Part shown: piece by piece, positions 9,533 to 19,219 of the stretch
How the letters are laid out: every line of letters begins with the position of its first letter
Position numbering within the stretch: position 1 is the first letter of the stretch
Source: Ettlia oleoabundans
Taxonomy: Eukaryota > Chlorophyta > Chlorophyceae > Chlamydomonadales
DNA length: 23,492 bases
Direction of reading: 5' to 3'
NCBI GenBank assembly: GCA_019693395.1
Contig: JAAMXP010003254.1
Span: forward strand, 1 to 23,492
Program-made: the position numbers and the translations under genes
Notes under the pieces: model-generated
Database searches by the model: none
What the model saw: the letters and a program-made list of their open reading frames with translations, nothing else
What the model was told of the DNA's origin: nothing

Positions 9533-11291
9533 ATGCCGACGGACCAAACCGAACTGCTGCGCAGAGCCGTAGTATGCTTGGAAAAGAAGTTACGAGAAAG
9601 CGGTGGGGTGGTGGCGGAGCTGAAAGCGGACGCGTTAAGACGGCAGCAGGAGACTGAGGAGCTGCCGGCAGTGCGGGGCCGCCTAGCTGAGGCGGTTGCT
9701 GCCCGCAACGCACTCGAGCAACAGACTGAACGTTTGCAGCGAGAGACAGCGCAAGCCATGGGGCAGGTCGAGGACGTGCGGCAGCAGCTCAAGCGCACAC
9801 AACAGGGGCTGCAGGCAGCTGAGGCTGCGCAGCACCAGGCAGCGGAGCAGGCAGCTCAGATGCGGGCGGATTGTGCGGCGTGGCAGCTGCAGGAGGTGCG
9901 CTCACGAGGCCAGGTTGAGATGCTGGCTCAGCAGGTGCAGCAGCTGGAGGCAGCAAACAGCGAGCTGCGGCTTGACAACCAGTCGCATGCCGCAAAGTTG
10001 AAAACGGCGTACGAGCGGTGAGCTGGATGCAGGGTTGATGGTTGTTGGGAGTGGGTGCTGCTCCCTGCCATTCGTATCTCTTCAGGGGTGCAGCGTAGCA
10101 CCCATCACATCCTGCTGTGCCCATATGTAGGGAGGGAGAGCTACTAGCAGAGGTGGCCGAACTGCAAGGGATGCTGCGGCGGGAGCAGCAGAAGCAGCAA
10201 GGTAGTGGCGCTAGCAGTTCTGGACAGCACCAGCCACTGCCATCACTATGTCCGTCAGGCAACATTGAAGCCTGCATAACTGGGACTAGTGCAGGTGCAG
10301 ATGAGCCCAGCAGCCTGGAGCTGATGCACAGAGAGCTGTTCCTGGCGGCAGCGGCTGAGCTTACACTAGGGTTCACAGCCAAAGTGGAACAGGCAAGTAG
10401 ATGAGAGCTGTTGTCATGAATGCAAAACAATTTCAAGAGTGGACGCGGTAGCGCGCCAAGGCGTGATGCAAATCCGCAACTCCGCAGATTGAGCCTGCCA
10501 ATCACCTGGGCTACTTGCAGGCGGACCGCAAGGCGGGTCAGCTGGAGCAGCAGCTAGCAGACATGTCTGGCGTGGTGGAGCAGCTGCGCCAGCAAGAGGG
10601 CGAGCTGCGAGCTTGCTTGGACACCACGCAGGCGCAATGCAGCAGGGATGCTGAGTTGGCACAGGCACTGCTGGCCACCAACACGCGGCTGCATGAGACA
10701 ATGGCAGCTCTGGCAGAGCAGGGTGCTGCAACTGCGGCAGTGCCACAGGAGTCGCACGTGTGTGCTGCATTATCAATGCAAGCAGAACAGGCAGATATGC
10801 TCCCGCAGCCTGCGATGCAACGATTGCAGCCACGGCCGAGGCTGAAGACAGGGCCAAGCCAGTCCAGGGCTACCCCAGTAGCAGCAGAAGGCGTGCGGCC
10901 TACGTCTGCCGTGACTGCAAGGCAGCCAGCTGCTTTGGCAGCACCCAATCAGGCAGGTACACGGGGAACACAGCCAGCGCCAGAGTTGACACGCAGCTGT
11001 CTGCGTGCCCAGCAGTGTGTCAGCCAACGACGCTTAACGACCACGCAGGCTGCTGTGCATACTGCTCTGTCCCTGTCAACACAGCATCGCGAGCTGCTGG
11101 ACCGTCAGAAATATCTGGCATCAGAGCTTCAGCGTGTGGCACGCAATCTGGCGGCAGCTAACACCAGCAAGCAGCAGATGGCGCTGCTGCAGCGGCATGC
11201 GGATCTACAGGGTGAAGTGCGGGATGTCGCGGAGCAGCTAGAGGACAGGGTGGCGCAACTCACAGCTCTGTCACAAGCACGGCTACTGTGA
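9533..11291 (+). CDS. Coiled-coil protein of unknown function
   Basis: Exons 9533-10017, 10131-10392 and 10521-11291 join in frame (phases 2 and 0) to give about 505 residues. I do not recognise a family. The first 160 residues are almost wholly heptad-like, rich in Glu, Gln, Ala, Leu and Arg (for example TERLQRETAQAMGQVEDVRQ), with few Pro or Gly. A Ser/Gly/Gln-rich break follows in exon 2, then a second coil early in exon 3, a Pro/Thr/Ala-rich disordered stretch, and a last coil at the C-terminus (HRELLDRQKYLASELQRVAR). This is the make-up of centrosomal, basal-body, golgin-like or other scaffold proteins; which one cannot be told. Intron 2 is GC-AG (CAG|gcaagt). The ATG at 9533 is the first after an upstream in-frame break. 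A TGTAA lies 19 nt after the stop. Confidence 0.72.
10393..10520 (+). other. GC-AG intron of the coiled-coil gene
   Basis: The donor is CAG|gcaagt, the optimal GC-donor form, and the acceptor is ctacttgcag. Joining 10392 to 10521 keeps the coil frame (VEQ|ADRKAG); reading through meets a stop within six codons. Confidence 0.8.
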
Positions 11292-11309
11292 ATACATTGG
11301 ATGTGACTT

Positions 11310-11314
11310 TGTAA
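11310..11314 (+). terminator. TGTAA poly(A) signal of the coiled-coil gene
   Basis: Plus-strand TGTAA 19 nt after the stop codon. This is the closest such signal in the window and implies a very short 3' UTR unless a later site is used. Confidence 0.5.
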
Positions 11315-11493
11315 CCCTGCAGCGCCGCTGGAGCCCATAGCTGGTGCACGGTCAGGAATGACAAGGGCTTTAGCCTTGTTGTAAGACCTTTTGATTGATT
11401 CAAAATTGGTTGCAATGTGTTGATAGGCGGCAGCCAAAATGTTAATGGGCGGCAGGATTGCCGCGTACCTAATGGTTATGCGCGCAATGTTGG

Positions 11494-11498
11494 TTACA
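11494..11498 (-). terminator. TGTAA poly(A) signal of the ankyrin gene
   Basis: Minus-strand TGTAA about 260 nt after the TAA stop at 11757; the only one I found in this gap on that strand. Confidence 0.4.
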
Positions 11499-11756
11499 AC
11501 CAGCGAGACCAAGTAATGAGTCCTTGTTTCTCCCAGCTTAGCATACCCAGGGTGCCCAAAAGCTGGTTATATTGCAGCCAGCGATATGCGCAGCTATGCA
11601 GGCCACGATTGTAAACAGATATGCTGCCCACACTTCAGTATTACGAGCGTGCCTGACAGAAGGCATATAGGAGAGGACAGCAGGCACAATGTTATAGTGC
11701 ACATGGACATGGGTGCAAATAAGGAGCAAGTGGATACCCCGCCATTTTCATGCGGC

Positions 11757-14700
11757 TTATGATGCGGGCGCCGCCAGCATGTGCGCGATTTCGGGGGTTT
11801 TGGCCACCTGTGCCGGGGTCTTGCCGTCACCATTGAGCGCCCCCAGAACAGTGGGCGCCTTCTGAACCAGGCAGGCACACACCTCCGCCTTGCCGTTCAC
11901 TGCGCTGAGGTGCAGCGGAGTGGAGCCCTGCTTGTTGCGTGCCGCCACATCAGCCCCCGCCTCCAACAGCACCTGCACAGCTCCCAGTTTGCCGTTGCGA
12001 ACTGCCAGCATCAGCGGTGTCCAGCCGGCCTCATCAGCCAAGTTGACATCCGCCCCATTGCGCAGCAGCAGCTTCAACAGCTGCAGCATGCCACGCTTGG
12101 CTGCCTGATGCAGTGGCGAAGCAAAGTCCTGCAAATTGAAGGGGGCAAAGGGTAGGCAGTGGGGCATTACAAGCTGTGTGGCTGTAACATGCCACCATTC
12201 GAGGGCCCAACTGGCTGTCGTAATGACTTGGTCTGCACCCCTGCATGCCCCTTTCGCTTCCCACACACCTTGCTTCCCAGGTTAACATCAGCACCATTAC
12301 CAATCAGAAGCTCACACATCTCATCATCCTGCACCACAAATGGGGAGGAGCAGGAAGTGCAACACCATCTGTCAGGGTAGAAGCAGAACAACAGGGTGGC
12401 GAGCAGCAGTGCACAAGATGGCTTTGCCGACGATGCAGATAGACATTGTCTAAAAGTTCATGCCAGCAATAGCAGGAGGCCGTGAACAGGCACACGTTGC
12501 TGTCCATTGCAGGTCTTCCTGCGGCTGCTTCTTGTGTTATGCATGTGCTGCCACTGCTGAGCAAACACCCACCTGCATTTCTAACGCGTGGTGCAGCGGG
12601 GTCTTGCCATCAAAATCGACGCAGTTGGGGTCAGCGCCAGCCCTGCACCTCAAGCACAGGCCACAGCCAACCACATGCTCAGCCCGCCGTAGCCATGCAT
12701 ATCCCAGCGGAATCCCCACTCGCTAACCTTGAACTGTTGAAGCCTGGGGAGGCGCTGTATGCCTGGGTATACGGCCCCTTACAGAGTATCCAACTTAGGA
12801 ACACATCCGGCTGGTGGCACAAATCACCGCTTCAACACCAGTTTCAGAGAAAATCAGGTGCCGGTTGGTTGAATGTGAGCTGCTACACAATCGCCTGCAA
12901 GAGGCGGCGGCCTGGATGAGGGCAACTGCTCTCACTTACTTGAGAAGCATCTCTGCTACTTCCACATCCCCTGCCTCTGAAGCCACATGCAGTGGGGTCT
13001 GATGCAGCGGCTGTAGCTGCCGACCCTCGCTGCACAACAGCAGCACAACAGCAGCAAACCGCAAAAAACTCCGGAGGGTTAGTGGGTGTTGCTAAAAAAA
13101 AAAACAGGCTTCAGACCAGACTAGCCTGGGCATAGCGGGAAGCAATCAAGCAGACCACAGGCGGGTAAGCATGGTTCAACGGCTGCTGTCGTGCAGTACC
13201 AGCTCATTTGCCACATCAGCGGCACGTCAGCACACCTTGACCAGTTGCCGGATGCGTACTCGCTCTTGTTGAAGTTCCGCACGTTATGCGTGGCGTTCTG
13301 CCTGCAGCAGGACAAGACGGTGAGCAACGTGCAGCAAATTGTATGTTGTCAATCATTGATAGCAGAACGGATGGAAAGGCAGGCTGGCATAGCCGCGCAT
13401 CCCCGCTCCCCAAAGGCGAGGGTCCCTCGCACCTTAGCAACAGTGTGACCACGGCCTGATGCCCCTCCCGCACAGCGTGGTGCAGTGCGGTGTTGCCCTG
13501 CAAGAGTTACCAAGCAAAGAACAAACCATCGGTTCGCGTGGTGTGGCGGCAAGTAGGGAGCTCTAGCCTGACCGGAGCACTTGCTGCAGGGGACCGCACT
13601 GGGCTGCGCCCTGCTTGCTGTGGACCCCGGGTACCCAGGCCACACAGGCACTGCCAGCACTCACATCCCATCCCTGCATGTCGATGAAGCTGCCCTTCTG
13701 CAGCAAGAAGCTGACGGCGCCAATGTGCCCCCCCGCTGCCGCAAGGTGAAGCGGGGCCAGGCCATCGCCATTGAACACATCAGTCTCGTGGTCAGGCACC
13801 TATATCAGTCATGGGGATGTTGGAGCGATTCTGTGGTTAGGTATTACTGTGGAGCCCTCGGAGGCCAGTCACGGGGTGAATGACGTGCAGTCCATAGAGA
13901 TGCACTGCACCAAACGAGGCCCTGCCAGACATGGGTACCCAGCTGACTCAGGCAGGCAGGCAGGCAGGCCTGCTGCTGCATTCCCACCTCCTGGAAGAGC
14001 TGGCGCAGGCCGGCCACATCCCCCGAGGCAGCGCAGCTGAAGATGCGGGGGTCTGGCCCATCCAGCAGCGCCCTGGGACAGGGAGGACAAAGAGAGGGAG
14101 GACGAAGAGAAGCGAAGGCATACAAGTTTATGATTGATAGGCAGCAAGACTTGGCCGCTATCAACCGAATAAATTTCTGCCGCTTGCTGTGCCTTGAAGG
14201 AAGGAGTACAGGGGGCACGACAGGGCCATGCAGCACACAACATCAAATCCCAGCAACCGCACCTGCTTCACCCCAGCTGCATAAGCGTACACGCTATTCC
14301 CCAAAAGCCCTCCAACTGGCCGACCAACCAACACCCTACCTGATCTCATCGCTCTCAGCCAGCTCATAAGGCAGGCGGCCCTGCAGGTCCGACATGCCTG
14401 TGTCAGCTCCTGCATCCAGCAGCAGCTGGCAGATCCTGCGGCAAAAATAGGACCAAAGTGGGCAATGAGGGTTGCAGGCAAAGCAGCATGTAGCGAAAGT
14501 TTGACAGTACGCTGCTGGTGTTTCAGGCTGCAAGCTGTGAGGCGCTGCTTCCTGTATGCTGGGCAAGGGAGCATTTGCTCACTCGCGCGTCCGGCTCTTA
14601 GCGGCAGCGGCAAAGTGCAGTGGTGTGCTGCCGCGGCTGTTTTCCACGTTTACATCCGCCCCAAGGTCCAGTAGCTCGGCTGCCGCCTCCACGGAGCCCC

Positions 14701-15254
14701 TGCACAATGGCAGACATGGGCAGGAAAGCGGAGCCTTTGTCCCTCAATCGCTGCAAAGCCCATTTGCAGCGTTGTGACCCAGCAGCAGAACAGCGGAGAA
14801 TAAAATTGAGCTCACCACAGTGCTGCAACATGGAGGGCAGTCTGCCCAATCTGCACGCACGCGAGTAGAAGAGAAATAGTGGGCGCAAGTCGGCAGCAAA
14901 TAGCCAGCTCCACTTGGTATAGTCAGCTACTGTTGGCACCAGAACCGGCATGCTTCTGGTACACTCTGAGGCCCGGGGGGATGAAGCCGCTGCCCGCCTG
15001 GAACCAGTGCAATGGATCAAATCCATCCCACCTGGTTGCAAAACTCCACTGGCACGCCTGCAAAGCAACCACAAAGGAGCAATACGTTATTAAACTGACA
15101 GACATAGAGGAGAAAAAGGAGCGGCACGGCGGGAGCCCAGTACCTCACCTGCTTCAACTAAGGCCCTGATGCCGCTTGCCGAGTTGTTCCTGGCCTGCTG
15201 GAGAATCGATTCAGGCGAAAAACGAGGTAAAACCTGCCTCCTGGCGGCAGCCAT
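11757..15254 (-). CDS. Ankyrin-repeat protein, 440 residues in 13 exons
   Basis: Exons: 15254-15149, 15057-15032, 14850-14816, 14699-14583, 14435-14340, 14072-13988, 13799-13665, 13497-13433, 13301-13236, 13029-12940, 12642-12573, 12328-12269, 12128-11757. The sum is 1323 nt (441 codons), and repeat motifs run through every junction. About ten to eleven ankyrin repeats are visible, with cores GQTALHVAAL (about 46), GSTPLHFAAA (about 78), LLLDAGADTG, GLAPLHLAAAGGH, GNTALHHAVREGH (201), HQTPLHVASEAGD, GKTPLHHALEMQ, LLIGNGADVNL, SPLHQAAKRGM (about 320), GWTPLMLAVRNGK and GSTPLHLSAVNGK. No other domain, signal peptide or membrane segment is seen, so it is probably a soluble protein-binding scaffold; its partners are unknown. 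The start codon at 15254 opens MAAARRQVLPRFSPES, which is basic. Exon 9 codes an atypical repeat (QNATHNVRNFNKSEYAS) and is the least certain part. The gene shares a 231-bp upstream region with the LYR-motif gene. Confidence 0.85.
13950..13969. repeat. Short (GGCA)n repeat in an intron of the ankyrin gene
   Basis: About five copies of the same tetranucleotide as at 3871-3909, inside the intron between exons 6 and 7. Confidence 0.8.
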
Positions 15255-15485
15255 CCTCTACGACGCGATCTGCTATACAACCCGGCAGCCTCGTTCGATT
15301 GGCCTCCTGCCTCGATCAATATGATAAGGCATGCATTGCAATCGCCTGCTTCGCAAGGTGCTTTCTGTGTCGTGTGCGGATGACGTGTCGATGGTTTTGT
15401 CCTGCACACCCAGCAATTGATTGTGTGGGCGTCCCTTGCCCTCGGGTTCCAACCAGATCATCAGCTGCTCTGCTCACTTTACTGC
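15255..15485. promoter_or_regulatory. Shared (bidirectional) promoter region of the ankyrin and LYR-motif genes
   Basis: 231 bp separate the divergent start codons at 15254 (minus) and 15486 (plus). No clear core promoter motif was seen. Confidence 0.5.
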
Positions 15486-15992
15486 ATGAGCGTGCAGTTC
15501 GCTACTGCCCTCTATCGCAAACTGTTTCGTTGGACCAAACAGCTTCCCACCAGGTGTGCTTCCTAGATCACATTTCCTTTGTATCTTGGACTGTATGTCA
15601 CGAAGCTTGGCTCTCTCGGAACACCACGCTTGGCGCTGTGGTTCGCAGCTCCGAGCTTGCAGCGCGGGGAGTTATATAACATTTAGGGATGGGGGACGGA
15701 TTGTCCCCACCGGCATTTGTTAGCCCCCGGCTATCGACCAGCCACCACATGCCCCACGCTACCGCCACCCCGCCCGCTGCTCTGCCGCAGGGCAGTGCAG
15801 CAGCACTACCGCAACGTCATTCGCTCAGGCTTCATTTCACACGCGGACGAGGACGACCCCGAGGTTCTGAAATTGATTCATGAGCAGTCCCTGAGGGATG
15901 CAGAGTGGGTGCTGAAGAAGGTGCGCCGGATGGCAAACAACGGCCGGGCGCTCCCCACTGGCCCCCCACCTGGCTGCTGTGATATACGTTAG
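15486..15992 (+). CDS. LYRM9: LYR-motif mitochondrial protein, LYRM9-like
   Basis: Exons 15486-15553 and 15791-15992 join in phase 2 to give 89 residues. The short first exon (22 codons plus 2 nt) carries the family signature: L9-Y10-R11 followed by a basic amphipathic helix and QLPTR. The second exon continues with AVQQHYRNVIRSGF, then HADEDDPE, then RDAEWVLKK, which matches my memory of human LYRM9 (QQHYKHAVRQSF, HSDEDNPE, DADWIMNKY). LYR proteins are small mitochondrial matrix proteins that bind acyl-carrier protein and help assemble respiratory complexes or deliver Fe-S clusters; the precise role of LYRM9 is not settled. The length fits the family. A tail rich in Gly and Pro, ending in CCDIR, is an addition. 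The stop codon is only 237 bp before the next gene on the same strand. Confidence 0.88.
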
Positions 15993-16229
15993 CGAGCCCC
16001 GACCGTGCGTTGGAGCCGCAACCGAATCCCAGTGCGCCCCATGCGCCCCATCTCAACAGCTTCCATTCATATCCATGCGCTGCCCTACACATTTGTGCAG
16101 TACAAGCTGCAGCAACACAGGAGCAGCTAGGCATTTAGCCTTGCGGTCTTTGCTCGGCATTCTGCTGTAGCAGGCAGCGGCTCACGTGCAGCTTGATAGT
16201 AGTGCAGCCTAGCACCGCAGCGTAATGCG
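15993..16229. other. Short gap between LYRM9-like gene and transporter gene
   Basis: 237 bp must hold the 3' UTR of the LYR gene and the promoter and 5' UTR of the transporter. I found no TGTAA here; the nearest variant is TGTAG at 16166-16170. Confidence 0.45.
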
Positions 16230-16236
16230 ATGGTGA
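16225..16236 (+). promoter_or_regulatory. Four-codon upstream ORF overlapping the transporter start
   Basis: ATG CGA TGG TGA codes Met-Arg-Trp-stop in another frame and overlaps the main ATG at 16230, so its stop codon lies across codon 2 of the transporter. Such a minimal uORF could lower initiation at the main start, or allow reinitiation by a short back-step. Function is inferred. Confidence 0.5.
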
Positions 16237-19219
16237 CCACACGGCGGCAGGAAGCGCTACAAATGATGCACACACCGCCTGCCGGGCAGCTTCAACGGGA
16301 TGGTGAGCCATCGCCAGCCACGCCTGCCAATGCGGGCCCCCATGGTAGGCTGCCGCTCAAGTCGGCGCTCAAGACTCGGCAGCATACAGCAGATAATCTG
16401 GCGGGCAACGAGGCAACGCCTGCGGGGGCAGGCCTTAAGAAGACTGTGCGGATTCATAGCAACAACAACATGGTCCATGAATTTGAAGCGAGCCACACCA
16501 CAGATGAGGTCTACGCAGACAGCGACAGCGAGGCAGGCAACACGCCCGAAAGCGTCTCACGCCGGCATGCAACGCCCCGCCGCCGCGCCAACTTCCCCCA
16601 CTACAATCGCTTCATGGCACAAGCGTTCCAGGATGCTGCAAACGGGCGGCATAATGGCAGCAGCAGCACTGGCGGCGGCGGAGACGGTGGTGCCTGGCTG
16701 GGCCTGCTCTTCACGCTGAGTTGGATGCTTGCCAGCTCAGCGCTCATTTTTGTCAACAAGACTCTGATGGTGGACCATGGCTTCCGTTTTCCCTTTGCCC
16801 TCACCTCCTTGGGACAAATTTCTTCCATTCTGCTGGGTGAGTGCTGTGCCGCTTGCCGCAGGCATTGCATCACATTGGTTGCATCACAATCTGCGCAGAC
16901 CCCTATGCTTTCTAGTTGGCTGAGTGAAGGCCGGGTGTACTGCGGCAGCTCTCAATAGAACGTATGTGGATAAAGTTGCTACCGCCATTATTATACAGCT
17001 ACCCTGTGTGCTGGTCAACTGCCTGCAGCCTGGCTGGCATCGGTAGTGGGTGTGGCGCCACTGCGTCCTGCACCCTCCTGGAATGCCGCAGTCACCAAGC
17101 TGCTGCCAGTGTCCTTCAGCTTTGCTGCCTCCTTGTTCCTAGGAAATGTGGCTTATCTGGGCTTATCGGGTAAGTCAGCTGGGCACCTCACAAAACTGAT
17201 GATTCTTCGCTGTGCTGACGCTATCAGAACTTGTGTGGCAAGCTGGCTGTCAAGCAATCCTCCTGCGTGCGAGCCAGGCCCTCGGTCTGGGAGCGGGCAC
17301 CCATCGCGGGCGTGGTGCTGTCGCCACGTGATGGGGTCGCAACCGTGTTGGGACGCTGTTCCTGCGACTTCATCAAGGCTGTATTCACCAGCTGCGACGG
17401 CATGCCACTGCTTCTTGCCGACTCCATGCAGTTGCATTCATCAACATCATGAAGGCGGCCACCCCCTTGGTCACACTTGCGGTTGGGCTGGCGCTGCGCT
17501 CAGAGCGGGCCTCCAAGATGGCGCTGGGGGCCACGGCCCTGATTGCTGTGGGCACAGCCATCTCGACTTTCTCGGAGGCAACATCAGGTAAATGGGACGA
17601 GCCCTGTTCATGGCTCTATCCAGCCAACAGGCGATGCTTCACTCTCTCAAGCAGCAATCTTCCCGGTGGTCGTGCTTTCTGAGCGACCTGAGCTGATGAA
17701 TGGAAGCAAAGAAGCGGGCTATTGCTCCCAATCCCGCAATGTGTGCCCAACCACCCGCCCCTCTCTGCAGGGCACTTCCACTGGCTGTCCTTCTTTGCCT
17801 TTGCCTTGAGCGTCCTTTTTGAGGGGTTCCGCGTGGTGCTTACTGAAAAGCTACTGGGCCAGGTGAGTGCAGCTTTGAGGGCAGCCTTCGCGGTTGGAAG
17901 TTGTCGAGCTGCACCAGCACAAGCTGGTTGGATGCATCAGCGCCAGCTGCCTGGGGTGGAGCTGCATGGTGGATGGTGGGCTTAAAATCTTACCCTCCTG
18001 CCAGCCGGGGCGATGAAGGTCACCCACCTTACCCTACTGCCAGCCGGGGCGATGAAGGTCACCCAGGTCCTTATCGCAAGTTTTTCGTCTCTTGAACCTC
18101 ACCACCCACACGCACACCACCACAATCACAACCACCATCCACTACCACCACCACCACATTCACACACAACACACCTCTTGTTTGCCCTCCCCATCAGGCC
18201 AAATACAACGTAATGGAGGCACTTGTGTACCTGGGCCCTTTTACCTTTGCGTTCCTGGCGGCAGGCGCTTACAAGTTTGAGTGGAACAATGGCCTGTCTA
18301 CAAAGGTGAGCACACATGAGTGCGGAACACAGATGATGCGGCGCAGGTGGTATCTTGCACAAGCTGGAGCATGCAGGCTACGCAAGGTCAGGTTGTGAGC
18401 ATGCAGGTGGTCTCGTACCCACCGGCTGTGCTGCTGGGCTCGATTTGGGTAATTTTCTGCCTGTTTTGACCACATCCAACTTTTGGCTAAGTACATGGCC
18501 ATTTCTTGGTGTTTTAGCCCAATCGCTCGCCGCGTTGGCATCTCGCTGCGTGGTACAAACCTTCATATCCTGTGTTGCTGCAGGGCGTGCAGCTGTTGCG
18601 GGAGCGTCCGTATGACTTTGTGGTGGCCACAGTTATCAGCTTCCTGGTCAACTTGTTTTGCTACTTGTCCATCCGATGTGTCTCAGCGACATCGTTCAAA
18701 GTTGCAGGCAAGCAGCACAGCAGCGCTGAACGTGCGCAGCAGTGCATGCGCCCACAAGACAGATGACAGTGCAGCTGGCGGGAGGTGTTGACATATAACT
18801 GATCTGCTTTCACATCACTGGGCCTCCGGTTTCATGCCTGCCAGCCTTGACTGGCACGACTGTTTTGCTTGTGTAGTGCAGGCTGCTTTAAGAACGTGTT
18901 GGTGGTTTGGGGCGGCATTCTGCAAGGGGATGTGGTCACAAGACAAGAGCTGCAGGTAAGCTGCCCAGATCAAGATGAGGAACATCTATTGCTGGTCTGG
19001 CTGCACGCCTGCCTTATAAGGCTGGCATGCTGCCCAGAACCTCCTCATCTTGCCGATACCATCCTACCCATACTCACATGATAGCAAGGTTTGAGGCCCA
19101 TCTGTATTGTGTTGGTCCCGCAGGGCTATGCCATCTCTCTCGTGGGTTTTTTGTTGTTCTCAGCATCAAAACTGCGCTCAGGCAATATTGCGGGGATGGG
19201 CCGGAAGAAGCACCAGTGA
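16230..19219 (+). CDS. TPT-family (triose-phosphate/nucleotide-sugar type) transporter with ER-retrieval tail
   Basis: Exons: 16230-16836, 17029-17169, 17432-17587, 17771-17862, 18198-18305, 18584-18707, 18882-18955, 19124-19219; together 1398 nt, 465 residues, in frame throughout. From residue 155 the protein is a chain of about ten membrane helices of the drug/metabolite superfamily. Family marks are SSALIFVNKTL in helix 1, VAFINIMKAATPLVTL in the middle, and SFKVAG...WGGILQGDVV near the end. The substrate (phosphorylated sugar, nucleotide sugar or other) cannot be read from sequence. Residues 1-154 are polar, Pro/Gly/Thr-rich and partly acidic, unlike a plastid transit peptide. The C-terminus is KKHQ, a KKXX dilysine signal, which points to ER/early Golgi. 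The membrane topology fits, because both ends of such transporters face the cytosol. Intron 6 is GC-AG. Intron 4 holds a 39-bp tandem repeat. Confidence 0.9.
17989..18066. repeat. Two-copy 39-bp tandem repeat in intron 4 of the transporter gene
   Basis: Two head-to-tail copies (17989-18027 and 18028-18066) differ at only two positions. The unit contains gccagccggggcgatgaagg. It lies wholly inside the intron 17863-18197. Confidence 0.9.
18096..18178. repeat. CAC/CA-rich low-complexity tract before exon 5 of the transporter
   Basis: A run of cac, acc and ca units forms the C-rich part of intron 4 just upstream of the acceptor at 18197. It is probably a simple-sequence expansion. Confidence 0.75.
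18708..18881 (+). other. GC-AG intron of the transporter gene
   Basis: The donor is GCAG|gcaagc and the acceptor gtagtgcag. Splicing here rebuilds the family motif FKVAG|CFKNVL exactly; no nearby GT gives it. Confidence 0.85.

Larger units (their letters stand above)
11292..11756. other. Convergent 3' intergenic region
   Basis: Two genes end facing each other here (coiled-coil stop 11291 plus, ankyrin stop 11757 minus). The stretch is AT-richer than the genes and holds TGTAA on the plus strand at 11310-11314 and on the minus strand at 11494-11498. No gene was seen. Confidence 0.6.

Noticed and set aside
14598..15074. 158-codon minus-strand frame in the ankyrin region
   Set aside because: It runs through exons 2 to 4 in the wrong phase and across clear introns; the spliced frame gives ankyrin repeats instead.
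17989..18066. CRISPR-like repeat
   Set aside because: Only two adjacent copies without spacers, inside a eukaryotic intron.
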